A stretch of DNA of 64,000 nt from Pseudorhodoferax sp. Leaf265 (GCF_001422365.1 NZ_LMMT01000012.1:2712-66711); one strand, 5' to 3'. Shown: positions 27,171 to 36,289, numbered from the stretch's first letter. Numbers and translations: made by a program. The notes: generated from the letters alone by a model not told the origin.

Positions 27171-27725
27171 TCAGCCGCCTGCTGCCGGCTCGGCGGCCGC
27201 GCCGCCGGCCAGGTCCTCGTACCAGAGGAAGGCGTCGCAGCTGCCGGCCCAGTGGCGGTTGGTGTTGGGCCGCGTGCCCACGCCGACCAGCCGGCGACCG
27301 GCTGCATGCACCTTCTGCGCGAGCGGCAGGAAGTCGCTGTCGCCGCCCACCACCACCACGGTGCGGATGTGCGGCAGGCGCGCGAGGTCTTCCAGCACGT
27401 CCAGGCTCAGCCGGATGTCGGCACCGTTCTTGGCCGCGCCACCGGGCGGGAACATCTGCACGAGGTCCATGCCGGCCTGCATCAGTGCGTCGCGGTAGCG
27501 GCTGAAGAACTGCCAGTTGCAGTAGGCGCGGTGGATGGCCAGCGGGCCCTCGGCGATGGCGGCGGCGGTGACGGCGGCCACGTCCACCAGCGGCTCCTGC
27601 AGCTTGAAGCGCACGTCGGGCTTGGCGTAGTGGCCTTCGCCTGCGCGGGCCTCGACCAGGCCGGCGTGCAGATTCTCGAAATCCCAGTACAGGGCGACGC
27701 AGGGCAGTTCATGGAGATGCGGCAT
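27171..27725 (-). CDS. NYN domain-containing protein
   Basis: A 184-residue PIN-like NYN-domain protein, a family of predicted RNases. Acidic residues expected at the metal site are present: YWDFENLHAG near residue 13, NGADIRLSLDVLEDL near residue 102 and VVGGDSDFLPLAQKV near residue 124. No membrane or signal segment; predicted cytoplasmic. It sits between a trehalase gene (25-bp gap upstream) and moeA (35 bp downstream), so it may be cotranscribed with the Mo/W genes, without a known functional link. Confidence 0.9.
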   Translation of the reverse strand: MPHLHELPCVALYWDFENLHAGLVEARAGEGHYAKPDVRFKLQEPLVDVAAVTAAAIAEGPLAIHRAYCNWQFFSRYRDALMQAGMDLVQMFPPGGAAKNGADIRLSLDVLEDLARLPHIRTVVVVGGDSDFLPLAQKVHAAGRRLVGVGTRPNTNRHWAGSCDAFLWYEDLAGGAAAEPAAGG

Positions 27726-27749
27726 GGGGCGCGATCGTAGCCGGCGGCC

Positions 27750-29345
27750 TCAAAGCCACTGGCGCGTGACGCCATTGGTCCAGCCGAAGCCGTCCTGCAG
27801 CGGGTACTCGCCGCCGCTGCCGCCCACGGCCTCGGGATGGGCGTGCAGTTCGTACTTCTCCACCAGCCGGTGCTCGCGGCCGTACACCGCCTGCACCGTG
27901 CGCAGCCAGCGCGTGCGGATCTCGCCGGCCAGCGCGCTGAGCCCGTAGGCGGCCAGGCCCTCGGCGGCGATCCACTGCAGCGGCGCCCAGCCGTTGGGCC
28001 GGTCCCATTGCTCGGCGCTGCACTGCTCGGTCGTGGCCAGGCCGCCGGGCATGAGCAGGCGGCGCGCCAGCGTGTCGGCCAGCCGGCGCGCCTGCGCCGC
28101 ACTGGCCGTGCGCGTGAACAGCGGCGTGGCGGTGGCAGCGTTGAGGGCCGGACGCGGCCGCTGCTCGGGCCAGTCCAGGTCGAGCCAGGCGCCGGCCTCC
28201 TCGTTCCAGAGCCAGCGGTCCATGGCGGTGCGGCGCGCGTCGGCCAGGGCCTGGTGCCGGCGCGCCGTCGTGTCGTCGCCGGCCTGCGCCGCCAGGTGGG
28301 CGATGCGGCTTTCCAGCTTGTGCAGCAGCGCGTTGAGGTCCACCGGCAGGATGCGCGTGGTGCGGATGGTGGCCAGGGCCTGCAGCCGGTCGCTGCCGGC
28401 CGGTGGCGCGTCGAGCCAGCGGCTGCTGAAGTCCCAGCCCGACTCGGCGGCGGCGCGCAGGTCGCGGAACACCTCGGCCGCCGGCCGCTGCGGCGCCGCA
28501 GCAGCGGTGGCCACGTCCTCGCGCCAGGCTTCCTCGCGCGGCTGGTCGCGGTCGTCCCAGTAGCGGTTGAGCAGCGCGCCGTCGGCCAGGCGCACCGCGC
28601 GCCGGTGCACGTGGCCCGGCGCCAGCGTGTCGGCGCCGTCCATCCAGAACGCGTGCTCGCGCTGCAGCTGCGGCAGGTAGCGCAGCGCGCCCTGGCCGCC
28701 GCAGCCTTCGCAGAGTTCGGCCATGCAGGCGAACAGCGGCGGCTGCGAACGGCTCAGGTAGTAGGTGCGCGTGCCGTTGGGCACATGGCCGAAGCGCTCG
28801 ATCAGGTAGGCGAAGTTGTCGGTCATCGCATGCAGCAGCTGCGTGCGCCCGCTCGCCGCCAGCCCGAGCATGGTGAAGTACGAGTCCCAGTAGTACATCT
28901 CCACGAAGCGCCCGCCCGGCACCACGTAGGGGTGCGGCAGCGCCAGCAGCGAGCCACGGTGCGGGTGCTGACCAGGGTGGCGCGTCAGCGCATCCCAGAG
29001 CGCGTCGATGTGGCCGCGCAGGTCCTGCGCTGGCGCATCGGCGTGGCTGGCCAGCGCCGGCCGCTGCGGCGCGAAATGCGCGGCCGCGAAGGCGGCGAGG
29101 TCGAAGCCCGGCGCCGTGCAGGCCTGGCGGTAGGCCGAGAGGATCTGCTCCGGCGCGCCCAATGGCGCGCAATCGGGAAAGGTCTTGCTGTCGGCGAACA
29201 CGCCCGCGCGCTGCACCGCCTCGAACAGTTCTGCGTAACGGTCGGCCGGTGTGTGTGTGTCCGGCGGCGGGTGGCGTTCGGCCGCGGCGTGACGCGTCGC
29301 GGGTTCGGTGTGGACGCCGCTGGGAGAAGGCGGTGCGGGGTGCAT
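27750..29345 (-). CDS. trehalase, glycoside hydrolase family 37
   Basis: A 531-residue enzyme that hydrolyses trehalose to two glucose molecules. Both family signatures are clear: PGGRFVEMYYWDSYF near residue 142 and QWDRPNGWAPLQW near residue 437, with the Glu in the GGSGGEYPLQDGFGWTNGV C-terminal motif. The first 40 residues are Pro/His/Thr-rich and contain no signal peptide, so this is probably the cytoplasmic form. It lies in a long minus-strand run of genes with short gaps. Role: trehalose turnover, perhaps in osmotic recovery. Confidence 0.95.
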   Translation of the reverse strand: MHPAPPSPSGVHTEPATRHAAAERHPPPDTHTPADRYAELFEAVQRAGVFADSKTFPDCAPLGAPEQILSAYRQACTAPGFDLAAFAAAHFAPQRPALASHADAPAQDLRGHIDALWDALTRHPGQHPHRGSLLALPHPYVVPGGRFVEMYYWDSYFTMLGLAASGRTQLLHAMTDNFAYLIERFGHVPNGTRTYYLSRSQPPLFACMAELCEGCGGQGALRYLPQLQREHAFWMDGADTLAPGHVHRRAVRLADGALLNRYWDDRDQPREEAWREDVATAAAAPQRPAAEVFRDLRAAAESGWDFSSRWLDAPPAGSDRLQALATIRTTRILPVDLNALLHKLESRIAHLAAQAGDDTTARRHQALADARRTAMDRWLWNEEAGAWLDLDWPEQRPRPALNAATATPLFTRTASAAQARRLADTLARRLLMPGGLATTEQCSAEQWDRPNGWAPLQWIAAEGLAAYGLSALAGEIRTRWLRTVQAVYGREHRLVEKYELHAHPEAVGGSGGEYPLQDGFGWTNGVTRQWL

Positions 29346-29388
29346 GGACGCGCCGATCTTGCCCGGTTCGGCCGCTGCGCGCTGTCGG

Positions 29389-30303
29389 TCAACGCCGATC
29401 GCGCGAGAGCAGCACGATGCCGGCCAGCACCACCAGGGTGCCGGCGATCTGGATCGGCGCCAGCCACTGGCCCAGCACGGCCCAGCCGATGAACAGCGTG
29501 GCGATGGGCTCCACGTTCATCATGGGCGCGTTGCGCGCCATGTCCAGCCGCGGCACGGTCACGAACAGCAGCGTGAAGCCCGTGGTGTACAGCAGCATCA
29601 GCACCGCCAGGCCGGCCCAGCCCTGGCCGTGCTGCGGCCAGGCCATGCCGCCGGGGATGGCGCCGCCCGCACCCGCGACGGCCAGGCTGCTGCAGACCGT
29701 GAGCATGGTGTAGAAGCTGCGCACCGTGCCCGGCAAGGCCGCGAGCTTGCGGTCGGTGACCCACAGCGCGCAGGCAAACACCGAGGCCGCCGTCAGCGCG
29801 AAGGCCACGCCAGCGCCCCAGGCGATGCCGCTGGCGCCCGTGCGTGCCTCCTCCAGCCGCGCCGGCACGTTCAGCGCGAGCAGCAGGCCCAGCAGCACCA
29901 CGGCCATGACCGCGCAGGCGCGTCGCGTCGGCGGCTGGCCGCCGCTGGCCCAGTTCAGCAGCGCCAGCAGCACCGGGAAGGTGTTGCCCAGCAGCAGCGC
30001 CAGCGCCACCGGGATGCGCGCCACGGCCGAGTACAGGCACAGGCTCTGGACCGCGATCAACAGGCCCAGCAGCAGCTGCCAGCCGCGCGTGGCGGTCGGC
30101 AGCGCCAGCCGCTCGCGTCGCCACCGCACCAGCGCGCCCAGCACCAGCAGCGCGGTGCCGGCGCGGCACAGCACGGCCGTGAGCACGCCTGCACCGTCGT
30201 CGAACGCGAGGCGCGCAGCCACGTGGTTGCCGGCAAAACAGCAGGCGATCAGCGAGAGCAGCAGCAGGGCGGTCGGGCGGGGCAGCAGGGCGGGCGCGGG
30301 CAT
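29389..30303 (-). CDS. DMT/EamA family transporter
   Basis: A 304-residue inner-membrane protein with about ten hydrophobic helices and two EamA repeats. Features are SLIACCFAGNHVAARLAF at the first helix, ARIPVALALLLGNTFPVLLA (a conserved EamA stretch) in the first half, and MMNVEPIATLFIGWAVLGQW in the second half. EamA proteins export amino acids, metabolites or drugs; the substrate is unknown. The start at 30301-30303 precedes a typical short N-terminus (MPAPALLPRP). The gap to trehalase is 43 bp. Confidence 0.92.
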   Translation of the reverse strand: MPAPALLPRPTALLLLSLIACCFAGNHVAARLAFDDGAGVLTAVLCRAGTALLVLGALVRWRRERLALPTATRGWQLLLGLLIAVQSLCLYSAVARIPVALALLLGNTFPVLLALLNWASGGQPPTRRACAVMAVVLLGLLLALNVPARLEEARTGASGIAWGAGVAFALTAASVFACALWVTDRKLAALPGTVRSFYTMLTVCSSLAVAGAGGAIPGGMAWPQHGQGWAGLAVLMLLYTTGFTLLFVTVPRLDMARNAPMMNVEPIATLFIGWAVLGQWLAPIQIAGTLVVLAGIVLLSRDRR

Positions 30304-30328
30304 GGGCCGCGGATTGTGCCGCGTGGCC

Positions 30329-30754
30329 TCAGGGCATGGACGCGGCGACCAGGGTCCAGACGATGGCGACGAGTTGCCCGAAGTTGGCCAGCAGCGCCAC
30401 GCCGTGGATCCGCCGGAACGCGGCCGCCACGTCGGTCGCGCCGGCTTCGACACGGGCCCGCAGCGCGTCCATGCGCGACAGCACGGTGCGGCGCAACAGC
30501 ACCGCCAGCAGCGCGATGGCGGCGGCCTCCAGCGCGAAGGCCGGCCGCCCGGCGACCGAGCAGCTCAGGGCCGTGGCACCCGCGGTGCTGATGGCGGCCA
30601 GGTAGTAGGTGTTGAAGAAGCCGCGCACGAAGCGCGCGTCCATCGGCGTGTCGTGCCGGAGCGTCAGCAGCGGCACCGCGCCCAGGAAGAAGTACGCCGT
30701 GGTCAGCAGCAGGGCGCCGGTGCAGCACAGGGCGACGAGCAGGGCGGCGGACAT
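30329..30754 (-). CDS. small four-helix membrane protein (DUF1772/DUF4149-like)
   Basis: A 141-residue protein with about four hydrophobic helices: ALLVALCCTGALLLTTAYFF, FNTYYLAAISTAGATALSC, FALEAAAIALLAVLLRR and GVALLANFGQLVAIVWTLVA. The AAFRRIHGVALLANFGQ segment near the end resembles the FRRxHxxSxxxN pattern of DUF1772/DUF4149 proteins. The start at 30752-30754 is preferred over an upstream one that adds Pro-rich sequence. Function unknown. It lies 25 bp before the DMT transporter gene on the same strand. Confidence 0.72.
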   Translation of the reverse strand: MSAALLVALCCTGALLLTTAYFFLGAVPLLTLRHDTPMDARFVRGFFNTYYLAAISTAGATALSCSVAGRPAFALEAAAIALLAVLLRRTVLSRMDALRARVEAGATDVAAAFRRIHGVALLANFGQLVAIVWTLVAASMP

Positions 30755-30835
30755 GGGCGGTGGGGGCGGCAGCAGGGCCGCCCGCATCGTAGTCTGCGGT
30801 GCCGGCCGCGCCAAGGGCCCGGCGCGGCCGCGCGC

Positions 30836-31261
30836 TCAGACGGGGCCGTCGGCGATCAGCCGCTTGCCCAGCGGCACGGCCTCGTCCACCGCATAGCCGA
30901 GCCGGCGGTAGAAGGCGAGCACGGCGCTGTTGCTGGCGCGCACGAGCAGGCTGACCTTGGGGCAGCCGCGCGCGCGGAACTCCTGCTCGACGCGCTGCAT
31001 CAGCGCGGCGCCGTGGCCGCGGCCCTGCAGCTCTGGTGCCACGGCCAGGTAGTTGACCCAGCCGCGGTGGCCCTCGTAGCCGGCCATCACGCTGGCCACG
31101 ATGCGGCCGTCCAGTTCGCCGACCAGGAACAGCTCGCGCTGCACCGTGAGCTTGCGCGCGATGTCCTTGTGCGGGTCGTTCCAGGGGCGGGTCAGGCCGC
31201 AGGCCTGCCAGAGCGCGACCACGGCGGCCTCGTCGGCTTCCAGGTAGGGGCGGATGTCCAT
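30836..31261 (-). CDS. GNAT family acetyltransferase
   Basis: A 141-residue N-acetyltransferase of the YpeA-like type. The acetyl-CoA loop reads VAPELQGRGHGAALMQRVE near residue 76, and LLVRASNSAVLAFYRRLGYA is motif B. MDIRPYLEADEAAVVALWQA is a standard GNAT beginning; the ATG at 31259-31261 gives a 5-base gap to the TPP-enzyme stop, whereas an upstream TTG would overlap that stop. Acceptor unknown. Tight spacing makes it a likely cotranscript of the TPP enzyme. Confidence 0.92.
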   Translation of the reverse strand: MDIRPYLEADEAAVVALWQACGLTRPWNDPHKDIARKLTVQRELFLVGELDGRIVASVMAGYEGHRGWVNYLAVAPELQGRGHGAALMQRVEQEFRARGCPKVSLLVRASNSAVLAFYRRLGYAVDEAVPLGKRLIADGPV

Positions 31262-31266
31262 GGTGC

Positions 31267-32895
31267 TCAATGTCCCGTGGTCTGCACTGCGCTGAAGACC
31301 GGTGCCGGCTGGCTGTCGATGGCCACATCGACGCAGGCCGGCAGCCCGCTGGCCTGGGCCTGGCCCAGGGCCACGGAAAGCTCCGCCGCCTCGCGCACCG
31401 CGGCGCCGAACCCGCCCAGCGCCTGCGCCACCGCGTGGTAGCGCGCGCTGTCGGCCAGCTGGCAGCCGACCAGGCGCGCGGGGCCGTGGTTGCGCAGCTG
31501 GATCTGGTGCTCGGCGTTCCAGCGCAGGTCGTTGCCGATGACGGCGATCACGGGCGCGGCCTCGCGCACCGCCGTGTCCAGCTCCATCAGGTGAAAGCCC
31601 GCCGTGCCATCGCCCATCAGCACGACCACGGTGGCCTCAGGCCGCGCGATCTTGGCCGCGATGGCCTGGGGCAGCCCGCCACCGATGGCGCCGGCCACGC
31701 CGTTGACGATGCGCACCGGGGCCTGGCAGAAGGCCTGGGCCCACTGACCGAACTCGCCGCCATCGCAGACCACGATGGGTTCGTGCGCGGTGGCCAGGAA
31801 CTGCTGCACCTGCTCGCACAACGCGCGCGAGCCGATGCGGCCCGGTGCCACGGAGGCGGGCCGGGCCTGGCTGCGCGCGGCCAGTGCGCTGGCCACGTTG
31901 TGGCGCCAGTCCGCGCGGTCGCCGGCCGGCCGGGCGAGCAGGGCGGCCCGGTCCAGCGCCGCGCCGCTCTCGCAGACGCAGGCCAGCGCGAGCCGTTCGC
32001 CGAGCAGGCCGCGTGCGCGCGCGACGAGCGCCGGGTCCGGGTCCAGCACGACCACGCGGGTCTGCGCGCCGAACACCTGGCCGCGGCCGAAGCCCAGCGT
32101 GAAGTCCAGCGGCTTGCCGGCCAACACCACCAGGTCGGCGCGGGCCAGGCATTCGGCGGCCGCGCCCAGCGAGGGATCGCGCAGGCCGCGCGGGCTTTCC
32201 AGGGCCAGCACCGGCACTGCCCATTGCGCGCCGCGCGCCTGCCAGTCGGCGCGCACCGCCGCGCGCGCCGCGCCCGGGCCGGCCAGCACCAGCGGGCGTT
32301 CGGCCTGGGCCAGCAGCCGGGCCAGCGCGCCCAGGCTGGTGGCGTCGGCGGCCGGCCCGGGCACAGGCGCGGGCAGCGGCGGCAGCGCGGCCATGCCGCT
32401 GTCGGCCGTCAGCAGGTCGAAGGGCAGGGCCAGGTGCACGGGGCCGCGGCGCGGCGCCAGTGCCAGCGCGACGGCCTGGTCCACGGCGCCGGCCAGTTCT
32501 TCCAGCCCGCGCACGCGGCGCGCGGCCTTGGTCACGGGGCGTGTCATGCCGGCCTGGTCCAGCTCCTGGAAGGCGCCCAGGCGGTCCTCGGCCAGCGGCG
32601 TGTCGCCGGACAGCAGCAGCACCGGGCTCTCGGCGTGCAGCGCCGACATCAGCGGCGCCAGGCCATTGGCCAGGCCGGGGCCGGCCGTCAGCAGGGCCAC
32701 GCCGACGCCGCCCGTGACCTGGGCCCAGGCGTCGGCCATGGACACGGCCGCGGCCTCGTGGCGCACGTGGACGATGCGGATGCCGGCGTCGAGGCAGGCG
32801 TCGTAGACCGGCATGATCTGGTTGCCGGACAGGCTGAAGACGGTGGTGACGCCCTGGCGCGCGAGCGCGCGGACGACGAGTTGGGAGCCGAGCAT
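31267..32895 (-). CDS. thiamine pyrophosphate-dependent enzyme (acetolactate synthase-like)
   Basis: A 542-residue enzyme with the three TPP-family domains. The activating Glu is in VRHEAAAVSMADAWAQVTG near residue 47, the central domain spans about 190-320, and the TPP-binding motif VVLMGDGTAGFHLMELDTAV ... GNDLRW is near residue 420. The pattern fits the broad AHAS/oxalyl-CoA-decarboxylase/sulfopyruvate-decarboxylase group; the usual FAD-associated GARFDDRxTG segment of true AHAS is absent, so biosynthetic AHAS is unlikely. The GNAT gene follows at 5 bp. Substrate unknown. Confidence 0.88.
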   Translation of the reverse strand: MLGSQLVVRALARQGVTTVFSLSGNQIMPVYDACLDAGIRIVHVRHEAAAVSMADAWAQVTGGVGVALLTAGPGLANGLAPLMSALHAESPVLLLSGDTPLAEDRLGAFQELDQAGMTRPVTKAARRVRGLEELAGAVDQAVALALAPRRGPVHLALPFDLLTADSGMAALPPLPAPVPGPAADATSLGALARLLAQAERPLVLAGPGAARAAVRADWQARGAQWAVPVLALESPRGLRDPSLGAAAECLARADLVVLAGKPLDFTLGFGRGQVFGAQTRVVVLDPDPALVARARGLLGERLALACVCESGAALDRAALLARPAGDRADWRHNVASALAARSQARPASVAPGRIGSRALCEQVQQFLATAHEPIVVCDGGEFGQWAQAFCQAPVRIVNGVAGAIGGGLPQAIAAKIARPEATVVVLMGDGTAGFHLMELDTAVREAAPVIAVIGNDLRWNAEHQIQLRNHGPARLVGCQLADSARYHAVAQALGGFGAAVREAAELSVALGQAQASGLPACVDVAIDSQPAPVFSAVQTTGH

Positions 32896-32944
32896 GGGGG
32901 CCTTGGTGGGGAAGGGCGCGGCAGCAGGCCGCGGGAAGGGCTTT

Positions 32945-33628
32945 CTACCGCAGACCGGCGGCCGGCCTGCCGGCCACAGCCGCCAAGGCCAGCAGCGGCG
33001 CAGCGGCCAGCCAGGCCCAGGCGGGCATGGCCAGGGTCCACAGCGTGGCGGCGCTGATGGCGCACCACAGCAGCGGCACCAGCCAGGCGCCGGCCTGCCA
33101 GCGCACCGGGCCCGGGCGCTGCAGCAGCGCCAGCAGGCCCAGCGTGCCCACGGCCGTAGCGTCGGGCGTGAGGCCGAACAGCGCGGCCTGCTGCCAGGGG
33201 CGGTCGGGCAGCAGCTCGGCCAGCGGCTGCAGCAGCCAGGCGCTGGCCAGCAGCGCGAGGCCCAGCGCGCGCGGCCAGCCGGCCCGCGTCTGCACGCGCC
33301 AGGGGCTGGCGGGCCGGGCGATCCAGGCCAGCAGTCCGGCCTGCAGCGCGAAGCCCGCCGCGAACCAGGGCGCGGCGCTGTGGATGCCGGCGTAGCGTTG
33401 CCCGTGGAAGGCCCAGGCGGTCCAGAGCCAGCCGGCGGCGATGAGCGCGCAGGCCAGACGCCAGCGGGCCGGCCGGCGCGCCAGCCGCCACAGCACCAGC
33501 GCCCCCAGCGGCAGCGCGAGCAGCTGCGCCGGCCAGACCTGGGCGTTGTAGAGCGCGAACAGGCGCTGGTAGGTCGCCGGCGCGAACATGAGGAAGTCCT
33601 CCAGCCGGTAGGTCCACCACTCCGACAT
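32945..33628 (-). CDS. DUF6064 family membrane protein
   Basis: A 227-residue integral membrane protein with about seven hydrophobic helices. It begins with WTYRLEDFLMFAPATYQRLF and ALYNAQVWPAQL, the characteristic opening of DUF6064 proteins (the F..YN..VWPAQ motif). The mid-region AWAFHGQRYAGIHSAAPWFA is also typical. Function is unknown. It starts 11 bp after the aldo/keto reductase gene and precedes the TPP enzyme by 49 bp, suggesting one operon. Confidence 0.85.
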   Translation of the reverse strand: MSEWWTYRLEDFLMFAPATYQRLFALYNAQVWPAQLLALPLGALVLWRLARRPARWRLACALIAAGWLWTAWAFHGQRYAGIHSAAPWFAAGFALQAGLLAWIARPASPWRVQTRAGWPRALGLALLASAWLLQPLAELLPDRPWQQAALFGLTPDATAVGTLGLLALLQRPGPVRWQAGAWLVPLLWCAISAATLWTLAMPAWAWLAAAPLLALAAVAGRPAAGLR

Positions 33629-33639
33629 GGGCGACCGGC

Positions 33640-34572
33640 CTAGAGCGCGGCCACGTCCGCGGCCATGCGCCGGCGCAGCGCCGCGTCGGGCAGCGGGCCG
33701 CGCGCAGCCTCCATGTTCTGGCGCAGGTGCGCGACCTGGCTGGTGGCCGGGATGGCGCAGGTCACGGCCGGGTGCGCGAGCACGAACTTGAGCGCCACCT
33801 GGGCCCAGTGGCGGCAGCCGATCTCGGCGGCCCAGCCGGGCAGCGGGTGGCGCTGCAGCTGCTGCAGCAGCGCGCCCTGGCGGAATGGCCGGTTCACGAG
33901 CACGGCGATGCCGCGCTCGGCGGCCAGCGGCAGCAGCCGCTGCTCGGCCTCGCGGTCCAGCAGGTTGTAGCTGAACTGCACGAAGTCCAGCGGGTGCCGG
34001 ACCATCAGGGCTTCGATCTCGCGGTGGCGCCGGCCCTCGGAGGTGGTGATGCCCACATGGCGCAGCTGGCCCGCGGCCTTCATCGCGAACAGGCGCGGCA
34101 GCTGGGTCTCCCAGTCCAGCAGGTTGTGCACCTGCAGCAGGTCGAACGGCCGCGCCAGGCGCCAGCGCTGCTGCGAGGTGGCGATCTGCTCGGCGCCGCG
34201 TGCGGCGCCGCGCGTCCAGACCTTGTCGGCCGCGTAGAGCGGCGGCTGCCGCAGCGTGGCCAGGGCGTAGCCGATGACCTGCTGGGCCGAGCCGTACATG
34301 GGCGAAGAATCGATCAGCCTGCCGCCGGCGGCGAAGAAGGCCTGGACCACGGCCGTGGCGGCCGCGCGGCCCTCGGGGTCGTCGCCGACGTTGAAGGTGA
34401 TCCAGCTGCCCAGGCCGACCACGGGCAGGGCCTCGCGTGTGGACGGCACGGCGCGCGTCAGCAAGGCGGCTGGCGCCTGGCCCAGTGCCGGCACGGGCAG
34501 CAGGCCGGCCGCGGCAGCGTGCAGCAGCGTGCGGCGCGAGGGGGTGGTGGACCGGGAGGGCGGAGCGGGCAT
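33640..34572 (-). CDS. TAT-exported aldo/keto reductase
   Basis: A 310-residue aldo/keto reductase. RRTLLHAAAAGLLPVPALGQ is a twin-arginine leader (SRRTLL), so a folded NADPH-binding enzyme is exported, which is uncommon but known in proteobacteria. The catalytic tetrad is visible: Asp in GGRLIDSSPMYG, Tyr in the same segment, Lys in LYAADKVWTRG, His in DLLQVHNLLDW. C-terminal VTCAIPATSQVAHLRQNM is the cofactor-phosphate region. Divergent from the DUF3455 lipoprotein gene across 130 bp. Confidence 0.9.
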   Translation of the reverse strand: MPAPPSRSTTPSRRTLLHAAAAGLLPVPALGQAPAALLTRAVPSTREALPVVGLGSWITFNVGDDPEGRAAATAVVQAFFAAGGRLIDSSPMYGSAQQVIGYALATLRQPPLYAADKVWTRGAARGAEQIATSQQRWRLARPFDLLQVHNLLDWETQLPRLFAMKAAGQLRHVGITTSEGRRHREIEALMVRHPLDFVQFSYNLLDREAEQRLLPLAAERGIAVLVNRPFRQGALLQQLQRHPLPGWAAEIGCRHWAQVALKFVLAHPAVTCAIPATSQVAHLRQNMEAARGPLPDAALRRRMAADVAAL

Positions 34573-34623
34573 GGCCGGGGTGCGATGCCGCGCCGGCGCC
34601 GAAGTTCAACGCCGGTGCTGACA

Positions 34624-34636
34624 ACTTGTTTCAAGT
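34624..34636. promoter_or_regulatory. short palindrome in divergent promoter
   Basis: ACTTG-TTT-CAAGT is a perfect 5-bp dyad between the aldo/keto reductase gene (minus) and the DUF3455 gene (plus), 66 bp before the latter's ATG. It may be a regulator site, but such short dyads occur by chance. Confidence 0.22.
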
Positions 34637-34702
34637 GCCGCTGCATCCAGGCGCGCGGCTGGGCCGTAGTAGCAGCACGTTCAACCCACAGGAGATTGTT
34701 CC

Positions 34703-35272
34703 ATGCGCACCCCAAGCTCTTCCCGTTTCGCCCGCCTCGGGCTGGCCCTGTCCGCCACCGCGCTGCTGGCCGCCTGCGGTTCCATGTCCGGCGGCGGCAT
34801 GGCGTTCTCGCAGGCCGGCCTGCCGGCCAGCATCCAGGTGCCGGCCGGCAACCGCGTGGCGCTGGAGACCGTCGGCAAGGGCGAGATCCTCTACGAGTGC
34901 CGCGACAAGGCGGGCATGCCGGGCCAGGTGGAGTGGAGCTTCGTCGGCCCCGAGGCGAGGCTGCTGGACCGTGCCGGCAAACAGGTCGGCCGTTACTACG
35001 GCCCGCCGGCCACCTGGGAGTCCAGCGACGGTTCCAAGCTCACGGCCACGCAACTGGCCGTGGCGCCCTCCGGCCCGACCAGCCTGCCGTACCAGCTGGT
35101 CAAGGCCAACCCGGCCATGGGCAGCGGCGCCATGAGCGGCGTGACCTACATCCAGCGCGTGGCGCTGCAGGGCGGGGTGGCGCCCACCACCATGGCCTGC
35201 ACCCCGGCCAGCAAGGGCCAGCGCGCCACCGTGCCCTACCAGGCCGACTACATCTTCTGGAAGGCGTCCTGA
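34703..35272 (+). CDS. DUF3455 domain-containing lipoprotein
   Basis: A 189-residue lipoprotein. The leader ends in ALLAACGSM, a lipobox with Cys near residue 25. The body matches DUF3455: ASIQVPAGNRVALETVGKGE, YECRDKAGMPGQVEWSFVGP, GRYYGPPATWESSDGSKLTA and the C-terminal VPYQADYIFWKAS. AGGAG lies 8 bases before the ATG. DUF3455 proteins are secreted and of unknown function, often near stress or envelope genes. Convergent with the outer-membrane barrel gene (40-base gap). Confidence 0.93.
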   Translation: MRTPSSSRFARLGLALSATALLAACGSMSGGGMAFSQAGLPASIQVPAGNRVALETVGKGEILYECRDKAGMPGQVEWSFVGPEARLLDRAGKQVGRYYGPPATWESSDGSKLTATQLAVAPSGPTSLPYQLVKANPAMGSGAMSGVTYIQRVALQGGVAPTTMACTPASKGQRATVPYQADYIFWKAS

Positions 35273-35312
35273 ACCGATCCCGCATCCGCGCTGCCGCGCG
35301 GCGGGCGGGGGG

Positions 35313-36152
35313 TCAGAACCCGGCCTGCAGGAACAGCTGCGGCCCGCTCATGCGGTAGTTGATCTCGCCGGAGAAGTTGCGCGCATCGGCGTCCACGCGC
35401 AGGTCGTGGTAGCGCCAGCCCAGGCCGACACCGACGTTGGGCGTGACGCGGTACAGCGCATTGGCCTGCAGGTTCACGAGGCGGCCATCGTAGTCGCCGA
35501 TGTTCAGCTTGAAGAGGTCGATGCGGCCATTCAACTCCCAGCGCCCGGCGCCGGGACGCCAGCTGCCGTACAGGCCGACCGTGGGGGCGGGAACGGTTTC
35601 CGAGCGCCGCTCGGTGAAGGCGCCCACGGCCTGTCCGTTGACGATGGCCGCGCCCTGCACGCGCAGGAGGGCGTCCGTCACATGCGCGCCGACCAGCACA
35701 CCGGCCTCGCGGTCGGGCTGCTTGAGGAAGGAGTAGCCCGCGCTGAGCCGGTAGGTGCGCGTGCGCATCTGCGTGTCGATGTCGGCCACGAACTCGCCGT
35801 CGCCGAAGCGGATGCCGTCGGTCGTGGCGCTGGCGCTGCGGTTCAGCGAGAAGTACTCGAACTCGGCGCGCCAGCGTTCGGACAGCCGGCCGCCCAGCAG
35901 CACGGCCGGCACGGTCTTGCGGCGCGCCAGGCCGAAGTCGTTCTCGCCGTCCAGGGGCGTGCCCTGCAGCACGCTGTCGGTTTCGTCGAGCCGCACGCGC
36001 GAATCCATGTTGGGCCGGTAGGCCGAGACCTGCAGCCAGACGCGTTGGTCCTGCGCAAACGTGAGGCCCTGGGCCAGTGCCCCGCCGGCGCCGCAGGCCA
36101 ACGCGGCCGCCGCAAGAACGCCGTGGGTGGGAAGCCGCCGACTGCTGCGCAT
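35313..36152 (-). CDS. outer-membrane beta-barrel protein
   Basis: A 279-residue predicted barrel. A signal peptide (AAAALACGAGGALAQ) precedes alternating amphipathic strands such as WRAEFEYFSLNRSASATTDG, TYRLSAGYSFLK and VGLYGSWRPGAGRWELNGRI, and the protein ends in Phe (QLFLQAGF), the usual signal for BAM insertion. It resembles OmpW/OprF-like 8-strand barrels but no family is certain. The ATG at 36150-36152 has AAAGG upstream; a second in-frame ATG at 36171-36173 would add 7 residues. It follows the Lrp gene on the same strand by 137 bp. Confidence 0.82.
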   Translation of the reverse strand: MRSSRRLPTHGVLAAAALACGAGGALAQGLTFAQDQRVWLQVSAYRPNMDSRVRLDETDSVLQGTPLDGENDFGLARRKTVPAVLLGGRLSERWRAEFEYFSLNRSASATTDGIRFGDGEFVADIDTQMRTRTYRLSAGYSFLKQPDREAGVLVGAHVTDALLRVQGAAIVNGQAVGAFTERRSETVPAPTVGLYGSWRPGAGRWELNGRIDLFKLNIGDYDGRLVNLQANALYRVTPNVGVGLGWRYHDLRVDADARNFSGEINYRMSGPQLFLQAGF

Positions 36153-36289
36153 GGTGTCTGCCTTTCTGTTCATGGAGTGCGCGCAATTTGCAGCGCATTT
36201 GTTCATGATCAGGCGCAATCCAAGGCGATGGCATGGTGCCGCGCCTGTGTAAAGGTCGGAGAACCCCCCATCGGCGGGTGCGCTGCGGC

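Noticed and set aside
31262-31270. TTG start for the GNAT gene
   Set aside because: It would overlap the stop of the upstream TPP-enzyme gene, and the ATG at 31259-31261 gives the standard GNAT beginning.
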